From Bacilli bacterium (GTDB lineage: Bacteria > Bacillota_I > Bacilli_A > RF39 > UBA660), in the NCBI GenBank assembly GCA_028685445.1, contig JAQUDY010000003.1, positions 1 through 16,881 of the forward strand: 16,881 bases of DNA, read 5' to 3'. The notes below the pieces were generated by a model. The model ran no database searches, was not told the origin of the DNA, and saw nothing but the letters and a program-made list of their open reading frames with translations. Below are positions 1-6,270 of this stretch, piece after piece (within the stretch, counting starts at the first letter, position 1; every line of letters begins with the position of its first letter). Made by a program: the position numbers and the translations under genes.

Positions 1-2
1 TG

Positions 3-500
3 TATTATCAAAGTCTTTTAGGTTTTAAAAAAGAAATATCTTATTTAGAAGTTAAAAACTTTGAGAAATATTTTAATTTAAAAGAATTAATAGATATAAA
101 AATAGAATACTTAACAACAGAAGAAGCAGCACTTATCAAAATACTATCTTTTTTAATAATTAAACCATCTGTTTTAGGTTTAGATAATATACTAAGCTAC
201 CTATCTATAGAAAACAAATTAAAAGTCCTAAAATACGCTAAAAAGAATGAAGTAGTCATTCTAAATGTAACTAGTATGTCTGATGAATTATTACTGGGAA
301 CTGATATTGTCGTATTAGATAAATATAAAGTAGTAAAATACTCTAAAACTAATGAAATATTAAATGATGATAAACTACTTTTAGAAATAGGCTTTGAACC
401 TCCCTTTGCAACTTCCTTAAGCCAAGGTTTAAACTACTATGATTTATTAGATAAAAAGTATCATAATAATAAATCTTTAGTGGAGGCTATATGGAAGTAA
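3..500 (+). CDS. Degenerate EcfA1-like ABC ATPase, 5' end outside window
   Basis: The frame is open from the window edge to TAA at 498-500, giving 165 residues of C-terminal half. The product resembles the ATPase A1 of energy-coupling-factor (ECF) vitamin/metal transporters. The tail (IGFEPPFATSLSQGL, then a stretch ending SLVEAIW) matches the typical EcfA1 C-terminus. The position two genes before truA also fits. The catalytic landmarks are eroded: where LSGGQ is expected the sequence reads LTTEE, the Walker B segment reads LGLDN with the catalytic Glu replaced by Asn, and the H-loop ITHDM reads NVTSM with no His. The Walker A region lies outside the window. No stop or frameshift interrupts the frame. 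A non-hydrolysing relative kept for another role is my inference; early decay is the alternative. An internal ATG at 276 is not taken as the start because the ABC homology begins upstream of it. Confidence 0.72.
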   Translation, partial: YYQSLLGFKKEISYLEVKNFEKYFNLKELIDIKIEYLTTEEAALIKILSFLIIKPSVLGLDNILSYLSIENKLKVLKYAKKNEVVILNVTSMSDELLLGTDIVVLDKYKVVKYSKTNEILNDDKLLLEIGFEPPFATSLSQGLNYYDLLDKKYHNNKSLVEAIWK

Positions 501-1108
501 TGTACATAAAAAAAATTAGTAATAATTATTTAAAGAATAAAGACATAATAGGTTTGGTAGGAGAATATAGTGATTTAATAACTTTGGTTAATGATGTAGA
601 AAGTATAAAAATAAATTCGAACGTTAAAGTTAAGTTCTATTTAAAAAATGAAGTTAATTTATTAGAAAAGTTTAATTTAAGTAAAAATATAAATAATAAA
701 AAAATAAAAGAATTATCAACTACAGAACTAAAAATTTTAACATTAATTAAAATTATAAGTTTAAATCCAGAGCTTATAATTTTAAATAACTTTGAAATTG
801 GAATAAATGAAAAATATTTAAATACAATAGTTAGATTTTTAAAAAATATAAACTTAGAAAGAAAAATTAAAATAATAATTCTAAGTAAAAATACATTATT
901 CTTAAATAAAATATCTAAGAAAATAATTATTATGAAAAATAATATAATAAAATATCAAGGAGAAATACTAAGTGCTATTAAACAAGGATTACTACCCAAG
1001 CCAGAAATATTAAACTTTATAGATTTAGCTAACGAAAAAGGTGCAAAGTTAGATTATACATTAGACGAAAAAGAACTATTAAAAGATATATATAGGAGTG
1101 TTTATTAA
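491..1108 (+). CDS. Degenerate EcfA2-like ABC ATPase without a P-loop
   Basis: 205 residues, clearly shorter than EcfA2 proteins (usually about 280). It starts inside the end of the upstream gene, with GGAGG at 482-486, and overlaps truA by one base, so the three genes look translationally coupled. The fold can be traced: IIGLVGEYSDLIT (residues about 19-31) sits where the P-loop should be but has no GxxGxGK[ST] motif. The signature is LSTTE (about 74-78), Walker B is LIILNN with the catalytic Glu lost, and the H-loop region IIILSKNT has no His. The tail (LLPKPEILNFIDLANEKG) keeps the EcfA2 pattern. ATP hydrolysis is therefore very unlikely. The segment between the P-loop site and the signature is shortened. 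A pseudo-ATPase partner of the preceding gene is the best reading; relic decay is possible. An ATG at 500 is an alternative start. Confidence 0.7.
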   Translation: MEVMYIKKISNNYLKNKDIIGLVGEYSDLITLVNDVESIKINSNVKVKFYLKNEVNLLEKFNLSKNINNKKIKELSTTELKILTLIKIISLNPELIILNNFEIGINEKYLNTIVRFLKNINLERKIKIIILSKNTLFLNKISKKIIIMKNNIIKYQGEILSAIKQGLLPKPEILNFIDLANEKGAKLDYTLDEKELLKDIYRSVY

Positions 1109-1830
1109 TGAGATTTTTAGCTTCTATAAGATACGATGGTAGTAACTTTTATGGATTTCAAAAATTAAAAGATAAAAAAACTGTTCAAGAAGAAGTAGAA
1201 AAAGCACTAAAAAAGATAAATAAAAAAAAAGTATTTATTAAAGGTGCAGGTAGGACAGATAGAAAAGTGCATGCTTATAATCAAATGGTCCATTTTGATT
1301 TAGATATAAATATATCACCAGAATCATTAAAAAAAGCAATGAACTCATCTTTAGATAAAGGAATTTATGTTAATAACATTAAAGTTGTTAACAATAATTT
1401 TCATTCAAGATTTAAAGTAAAAAGAAAAATATATGAATATAAAATAAACATAGGGGAATATGATCCTATTTTAAATAACTACACTTATAACTACAACAAG
1501 ATCTTAAATATAAAAAAGATGAAACAAGCGAGTAAATATTTATTAGGATATAATTCATATGATGCTTATGTATGTGGAAAGCGAGAACATTATAATACAG
1601 CAGTTTATAAAATAAAAATAAAAAAGAAAAAAAATATAATTCACATAAACTTTGTAGGTAAAAATTTCTATCAATACATGGTTAGAAACATGGTAGGATC
1701 TCTAATAATGGTAGGAGAAGAAAAAATCAAACCTATCTGTATAAAAGAGATGTTAGATAAAAAAGAAAACCTCTATAACTATAGTAATGCTCCAGCACAA
1801 GGTCTATACTTACTTAATATTAAATATTAA
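1108..1830 (+). CDS. truA: tRNA pseudouridine synthase A
   Basis: 240 residues, normal length for TruA, which converts uridines 38-40 of the tRNA anticodon stem-loop to pseudouridine in the cytosol. The N-terminus (IRYDGSNFYGFQ) and the catalytic block GAGRTD, with nucleophile Asp51, are clear. The conserved motif that usually reads RTDAGVHA is here RTDRKVHA (residues 49-56), so the Ala-Gly pair after the catalytic Asp is Arg-Lys. The C-terminal FYQYMVRNMVGSLIMVG segment is typical of the family. AGGAG at 1094-1098 precedes the ATG by 9 bases, and the start overlaps the upstream stop by one base. truA directly after ECF ATPase genes is a classic Bacillota arrangement, normally with ecfT in between; that gene is absent here. 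Confidence 0.95.
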   Translation: MRFLASIRYDGSNFYGFQKLKDKKTVQEEVEKALKKINKKKVFIKGAGRTDRKVHAYNQMVHFDLDINISPESLKKAMNSSLDKGIYVNNIKVVNNNFHSRFKVKRKIYEYKINIGEYDPILNNYTYNYNKILNIKKMKQASKYLLGYNSYDAYVCGKREHYNTAVYKIKIKKKKNIIHINFVGKNFYQYMVRNMVGSLIMVGEEKIKPICIKEMLDKKENLYNYSNAPAQGLYLLNIKY

Positions 1831-1838
1831 GTTTTTTT
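1813..1838 (+). terminator. Intrinsic terminator overlapping the end of truA
   Basis: CTTAATATT (1813-1821) and AATATTAAG (1823-1831) are perfect reverse complements, followed directly by a run of seven T. The hairpin includes the truA stop codon. With a realistic loop the stem is about 7 bp and mostly A-T, so it is weak, but position and U-run fit a terminator separating truA from the tagO-like gene. Confidence 0.5.
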
Positions 1839-1844
1839 ATTATA

Positions 1845-1873
1845 TTTTTATTTGTTTGCTTTTAGTGTATAAT
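1845..1873 (+). promoter_or_regulatory. Predicted sigma-A promoter for the tagO-patatin unit
   Basis: A consensus TATAAT lies at 1868-1873. The -35 region 17 bases upstream (1845-1850, TTTTTA) is poor. The expected transcript start near 1880 leaves a short leader with GAGG at 1882-1885 ahead of the GTG start at 1896. Confidence 0.55.
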
Positions 1874-1895
1874 ATAAATACGAGGAAGTGATTAA

Positions 1896-2945
1896 GTGAA
1901 TTGGACTGTTAATGGACATCATATACTTTTAATGTTAGGTGTAACATTTATAACTAGTATATTATTAATACCTATCATAAAAAAGCTTGCTAATCATGTA
2001 GGTGCTGTAGATGTTCCAGAAAAAAGAAAAGTTCATACTAAAACAACACCTAGAATGGGTGGTCTTGCAATATTTTTAGCGTTTTTAACTGGCTATATAT
2101 TTTTTGGTGAAATTTCTACTCAAATGATTTCTATTTTGATAGGAAGTTTTCTAATAATACTACTTGGTATATTAGATGATATTAAATCAATAAGAGCTAT
2201 TTATAAATTTATGGTTCAAGTATTAGCAGCATCAGTGATAGTTTTATATGGAAATATTTGTCTTCAAGATATTGGAGCTTTTGGAATATATATTAATTTT
2301 GGAATATTTGCTTATCCAATAACTATAATTTTTATAGCTGCTATAATAAATGCCATCAATTTTATTGATGGATTAGATGGTCTTGCAGCTGGAGTTAGCT
2401 CAATATATTTTGCTACAATAGCAATAATAGCATTTATGTTAAATAGAATAGGCAATTTAGATACAACATTAAGTCTATTAATGTTAGGAGCAACACTGGG
2501 TTTTTTAATCTTTAACTTCCATCCAGCATCTATATTTATGGGAGATACTGGAAGTATGTTCTTGGGTTTTATAATCGCTGTAATTTCACTTTTAGGGTAT
2601 AAAGCAGCAACTGTTACATCATTGTTTGTTCCTATATTAATTTTATTTTTACCACTTTTAGATACAGTCTTAGCAATATTTAGAAGAATTATAAAAGGCA
2701 AAAGTATTGGAACACCAGATAAAGAGCATATACATCATCAATTATTAAGATTAAATAAGTCCACAAAAAAAACAGTGTTTATAATGTATGGCATTAGTTT
2801 ACTATGTGCAGCTATTTCAATATTTTACACACTTGGTGATAATAAAACAGCAATTCTATTATATATAGGGTTACTTATTGTAATAACATTCTTGATATTT
2901 AAAACAGATATATTATTTAAACCAAAAAAGAAGTCACGAAAGTGA
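1896..2945 (+). CDS. tagO: Undecaprenyl-phosphate sugar-1-phosphate transferase, TagO/WecA family
   Basis: 349-residue polytopic membrane enzyme of the MraY/WecA/TagO superfamily. It would transfer a sugar-1-phosphate, typically GlcNAc-1-P from UDP-GlcNAc, to undecaprenyl phosphate on the cytosolic face, the first step of wall teichoic acid and related polymers. Visible motifs in order: PEKRKVHTKTTPRMGG (41-56), the Asp pair at 94-95 (LDDIKSIRA), NFIDGLDGLAAG (155-166), FNFHPASIFMGDTGS with Asp217, and the terminal HIHH block (278-281). About ten hydrophobic segments separate them. The start is GTG with GAGG 10 bases upstream, and the stop is TGA. The WecA/TagO-type histidine motif argues against MraY. 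The teichoic acid genes downstream support the TagO role; the exact sugar is inferred. Confidence 0.9.
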   Translation: MNWTVNGHHILLMLGVTFITSILLIPIIKKLANHVGAVDVPEKRKVHTKTTPRMGGLAIFLAFLTGYIFFGEISTQMISILIGSFLIILLGILDDIKSIRAIYKFMVQVLAASVIVLYGNICLQDIGAFGIYINFGIFAYPITIIFIAAIINAINFIDGLDGLAAGVSSIYFATIAIIAFMLNRIGNLDTTLSLLMLGATLGFLIFNFHPASIFMGDTGSMFLGFIIAVISLLGYKAATVTSLFVPILILFLPLLDTVLAIFRRIIKGKSIGTPDKEHIHHQLLRLNKSTKKTVFIMYGISLLCAAISIFYTLGDNKTAILLYIGLLIVITFLIFKTDILFKPKKKSRK

Positions 2946-2974
2946 TTTTTTTAAAAGAAAAGGAGAAATAATTT

Positions 2975-3823
2975 ATGAAAAAAATTGGACTAGTATTAGA
3001 AGGTGGAGGCATGAGAGGAATGTTTACCGCAGGAGTATTAGATTTCTTTTTAGATAAAGAATTAGATTTTAAATTAGTAATTGGAGTATCAGCAGGAGCT
3101 TGTCATGCTTGTAGCTATATATCAAAACAAAAATATCGTGCTAGAGATGTGTTTTTAGATTATTTAGGTGATAAAAGATATTTAAGCATAAATAACTTAA
3201 GAAAATCAGGAGAATTATTTGGTTCTAAGTTCATTTATGATGAAATACCAAATAAATTAAATTTATTTGATAATAAAACTTTTATGAAAAGTAAAACAAA
3301 ATTTTTAGCTGTTGCAACAGACTTAAAAACAGGAGAAGCTGAATATCTTCATATAAAAGATGCTAAAAAAGATGTAGATGCTATAAGAGCATCAGCATCA
3401 TTACCAATGATCTCTAATATAGTAAAATATAAAAATAAAGAATATTTAGATGGTGGTATATCAGATTCAATACCTATAAAAAAAGCAGAACAAGAAGGGT
3501 ATGAAAAAAATGTAGTAGTACTTACTAGACAAAAAGGATACCTAAAAAGAAATAGTCGAACATATTTAGCAATGAAAAGAAAATATAAAGCATATCCTGA
3601 AGCAATAAAAAGAGTTCAAAATAGACATAAAGAATATAATGAAACTCTAGAGTATATTGAAAAAAGAGAAAAAGAAGGCAAAGTTTTTATAATAAGACCT
3701 GAAAAAAGATTAAATATAAAACGCATTGAAAAAAATAAAGAAAAATTAGAACAAACATATATGGAAGGATATAAAACAGCAAGAGAACTATATAATGAAT
3801 TAATTAACTTTATAGAAAACTAA
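2975..3823 (+). CDS. Patatin-like phospholipase family protein
   Basis: 282 residues, soluble, no signal peptide. It has the full patatin-type active site: the oxyanion loop GGGMRG (10-15), the nucleophile elbow GVSAG with Ser39 (37-41), and the DGG motif with Asp159 (159-161) completing the Ser-Asp dyad. Family members hydrolyse acyl esters of phospholipids or other lipids; the substrate here is unknown. It resembles the bacterial group of about 280 residues annotated as predicted patatin/cPLA2-family esterases. A strong AAGGAG lies before the ATG, and only 29 bases separate it from the tagO-like gene, so the two are probably co-transcribed. A role in membrane or lipid-carrier turnover is possible but rests on position alone. 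The C-terminal third is rich in Lys and Glu and predicted helical. Confidence 0.9.
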   Translation: MKKIGLVLEGGGMRGMFTAGVLDFFLDKELDFKLVIGVSAGACHACSYISKQKYRARDVFLDYLGDKRYLSINNLRKSGELFGSKFIYDEIPNKLNLFDNKTFMKSKTKFLAVATDLKTGEAEYLHIKDAKKDVDAIRASASLPMISNIVKYKNKEYLDGGISDSIPIKKAEQEGYEKNVVVLTRQKGYLKRNSRTYLAMKRKYKAYPEAIKRVQNRHKEYNETLEYIEKREKEGKVFIIRPEKRLNIKRIEKNKEKLEQTYMEGYKTARELYNELINFIEN

Positions 3824-3861
3824 ATAAAAAGCTTAAAATGTAAACTTTAATTTAGTTTTTT
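3820..3861 (+). terminator. Probable intrinsic terminator after the patatin gene
   Basis: CTAAAT (3820-3825) overlaps the stop codon and pairs with ATTTAG (3850-3855), followed by six T at 3856-3861. Further pairing inside is imperfect, so the hairpin is weak. Its place directly ahead of a promoter-like element fits a unit boundary. Confidence 0.4.
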
Positions 3862-3874
3862 ATTATGGTACAAT
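3846..3874 (+). promoter_or_regulatory. Predicted extended -10 promoter of the glycerophosphotransferase unit
   Basis: TGGTACAAT at 3866-3874 is an extended -10 element (TGN plus TACAAT). TTTAAT at 3846-3851 is a plausible -35 with a 17-base spacer. The element follows the T-run of the upstream terminator at once, the same arrangement as at 15341-15349 and 16607-16615. It contains the ATG at 3865, which argues against that codon being the start of the next gene. Confidence 0.5.
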
Positions 3875-3912
3875 ATAAAGGAAATTTAGATAGATTGGAA
3901 ATAAGTGATAAT

Positions 3913-5016
3913 ATGGTTTCCATTATAAAAATTTATATTGTATTTTTAAATGCTATATACATTTTGTTTAAATTTAATAAATCAAAAAAGAAAGTGTTTT
4001 TTTTAAGCAGACAAGGAAACAGCGCATCAATCGATTATAAATTAATAATAAAAGAACTAGAAAAAAAATATCCAACATATGAAATTGTAGTAATGACTAA
4101 AAAAATAGAAAAAAAACCACTTACATTTTTTATAAAAAATAATGCTATATTATTTAAACAAATGTATCATTTATCTACAAGTGAAATTTGTATAATAGAT
4201 GGATATAACTTGAGTGTAAGTGTATTAAAACATAAAAAAGAACTAAAAATCATTCAAATATGGCATGCTTTAGGTGGTGTTAAAAAATTCGGCTCACAAA
4301 TTAAAGAAGAATCCAAAAAAATGAAAATAAATAAAGCCTTAAAACAACATGAAAATTATGACTATATAATAACATCATCAAAGAAAACTAAAAACATTTA
4401 TCAAGAAGCATTCAATTATGAATCTAATAAAATAATAGAAATAGGAATGCCAAGAATAGATTATATACTGCAAAGTGAAAAAGAAAATAAACAGAACATT
4501 TATAAAAAATACCCAGAGTTTAAAAATAAAAAAATAGTATTATATGCTCCAACATTTAGAGAAAATAATAACTATAAAATAAAAGAATTAATTAATGGAT
4601 TTGATGAAGATTATACAATTATTTTAAAATTACACCCAGCAATAAAAATAGATTTATCTAGTTTAAATAATAATATATATACGTGCAAAGAATTTACATC
4701 ATTAGAAATATTATCAGTAGCAGATTATATAATAACAGATTACTCAGCATTCTCAATAGAAGCATCATTATTAAATAAAAAATTATATTTCTATGTATAT
4801 GATTATGAAGAATATTTAAAAAAACCAGGATTAAATATAGATTTATATAAATACTTTAACGGATATATATATAAACAACCAAAAAAAATAATTGAAAAAA
4901 TAAAACAAGAAGAATATGATTTAAATTTAGTCAAAAAATATAGAAAAGATTATGTAAGTAACATAAATGAAGATGTTACAGAAAAATTAGTCGAATTTAT
5001 TATGGAGGAGAAGTAG
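3913..5016 (+). CDS. CDP-glycerol glycerophosphotransferase family protein (TagB/TagF-like), first copy
   Basis: About 367 residues from ATG 3913. The frame stays open back to an ATG at 3865, but that codon lies inside an extended -10 promoter, so ATG 3913 or TTG 3895 is more likely; neither has an ideal ribosome site. The family adds glycerol-phosphate (or ribitol-phosphate) from a CDP-polyol to a lipid-linked teichoic acid chain at the inner membrane face. Landmarks of the GT-B fold: IWHALGG (WHA codons 4261-4269), YAPTFRE, LKLHP (His at 4633-4635) and ITDYSAFSIEA near 4735. The family usually has WHGTP in the first motif, so WHAL is a variant. Its N-terminus has a hydrophobic/basic stretch (IIKIYIVFLNAIYILFKF) that may bind the membrane. 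The size equals one catalytic unit, as in TagB. Primase versus polymerase role cannot be decided. Confidence 0.85.
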   Translation: MVSIIKIYIVFLNAIYILFKFNKSKKKVFFLSRQGNSASIDYKLIIKELEKKYPTYEIVVMTKKIEKKPLTFFIKNNAILFKQMYHLSTSEICIIDGYNLSVSVLKHKKELKIIQIWHALGGVKKFGSQIKEESKKMKINKALKQHENYDYIITSSKKTKNIYQEAFNYESNKIIEIGMPRIDYILQSEKENKQNIYKKYPEFKNKKIVLYAPTFRENNNYKIKELINGFDEDYTIILKLHPAIKIDLSSLNNNIYTCKEFTSLEILSVADYIITDYSAFSIEASLLNKKLYFYVYDYEEYLKKPGLNIDLYKYFNGYIYKQPKKIIEKIKQEEYDLNLVKKYRKDYVSNINEDVTEKLVEFIMEEK

Positions 5017-6270
5017 ATGAGGAAAAAAGTTAAAAAATCTTTAATAAGTTATAGTAAAAGGAATCTGATTTTCAGAAGAATTCTAAGAAGACTCCTATTT
5101 ATATACAGAAGAATTAAATATTTACAATACTATATTGTGAATAAAACAGATGACAAAATAATTGTTTTCGAAGCTTATATGGGAAGAAATTATGCTTGTA
5201 GTCCTAAAGCAATATTTGAAACAATTATGAAAGACCCAAAATACAAAGATTATAAATTCGTATGGGCTTTTAAAAAGACTAGTGATTATTTGTTTATGAA
5301 CGAATTTAAAAATATAACACTTGTAAAATATGGTGGTAAACAATATTACAAAAATTATAGTAAAGCTAAATACTGGATAACCAACTCTAGGTTACCAGAG
5401 CACATTATAAAAAGAAAAGATCAAGTTTACATTCAATGTTGGCATGGTACTCCATTAAAAAGACTAGGGCATGATATTATAACTAATACAAAAAATGCTT
5501 TAAATACAAAAAAGGAATTATTAAAAAAATATGATAACGATGCTAAGAGATATAATTATATGTTATCACCATCTGAATTTTGTAGTAAAAAATTTGAATC
5601 TGCTTTTAATTTAAAAGAACTTCACAAGAACAATATAATAATTGAAAAGGGATATCCTAGAAATGATTTTCTTTATAACTATGAAGAAAAAGATGTTGAT
5701 AGAATAAAAAACGAATTGAATATTCCTAAAAATAAAAAAGTTATTTTATATGCGCCTACTTGGCGAGATGACCAGCATACCACCGGGGTGGGGTATACTT
5801 ATAAAACGGAAGTGAACTTCGAATATCTAAAAGAGAAACTTTCTAATGATTATATAATATTGTTTAGGGCTCATTACTTTGTAGCTAATACATTTGATTT
5901 TGAGCAATATAACAAATTTGTGTATGATGTTTCAAATATTGATGATATTAATGATTTATATATTATAAGTGATGTTCTTATAACTGATTACTCAAGTGTT
6001 TTCTTTGATTATGCTAATTTAAAAAGACCAATGATATTTTACATGTACGATTTAGACTATTATGAAAAAGATTTAAGAGGATTCTATATTGATTTAGATG
6101 AATTACCAGGCGACATTGTAAAAGAAGAAAAAAACATTGTAGATATTCTTAAAAATATTGAAAAATATAACAAAAAACATTCTACAAAATATAGTAAGTT
6201 TAATAAGAAATATAATTATTTGGATGATGGAAAAGCAAGTAGTAGGGTAATAGAAAAGGCGATAAAATGA
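5017..6270 (+). CDS. CDP-glycerol glycerophosphotransferase family protein (TagB/TagF-like), second copy
   Basis: 417 residues, starting on the base after the previous stop, with GGAGGAG at 5004-5010. The canonical motifs are all present: CWHGTPLKRLG (His143), YAPTWRDD, FRAHYF (His286), and LITDYSSVFFDYANL around Asp324. The two histidines correspond to those essential in studied TagF enzymes. The N-terminal 35 residues are strongly basic (RKKVKKSL then RRILRRLLFIYRRIK), suggesting a membrane-surface helix. With the preceding paralogue it would form a primase/polymerase pair or build a mixed polyol-phosphate backbone; this is inference. Bases about 5745-5820 use GC-rich codons unlike the rest (ACC, GGG, GTG, CAG, CGA). 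The stop overlaps the next start as ATGA. Confidence 0.92.
   Translation: MRKKVKKSLISYSKRNLIFRRILRRLLFIYRRIKYLQYYIVNKTDDKIIVFEAYMGRNYACSPKAIFETIMKDPKYKDYKFVWAFKKTSDYLFMNEFKNITLVKYGGKQYYKNYSKAKYWITNSRLPEHIIKRKDQVYIQCWHGTPLKRLGHDIITNTKNALNTKKELLKKYDNDAKRYNYMLSPSEFCSKKFESAFNLKELHKNNIIIEKGYPRNDFLYNYEEKDVDRIKNELNIPKNKKVILYAPTWRDDQHTTGVGYTYKTEVNFEYLKEKLSNDYIILFRAHYFVANTFDFEQYNKFVYDVSNIDDINDLYIISDVLITDYSSVFFDYANLKRPMIFYMYDLDYYEKDLRGFYIDLDELPGDIVKEEKNIVDILKNIEKYNKKHSTKYSKFNKKYNYLDDGKASSRVIEKAIK

Noticed and set aside
3..1108. Calling the two ECF-like genes pseudogenes
   Set aside because: Both frames are intact, overlap their neighbours in coupled fashion and retain ribosome sites, so motif loss alone does not prove decay.
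2312..2701. Open frame on the minus strand within the tagO-like gene
   Set aside because: It lies fully inside a strongly supported membrane enzyme gene and its translation shows no family features.
2943..2945. TGA as tryptophan (Mollicutes code 4)
   Set aside because: TGA falls at natural ends of several genes, often with the next start overlapping, and Trp is encoded by TGG throughout.
5122..5343. Minus-strand open frame within the second glycerophosphotransferase gene
   Set aside because: Shadow of a conserved gene with no recognisable product.
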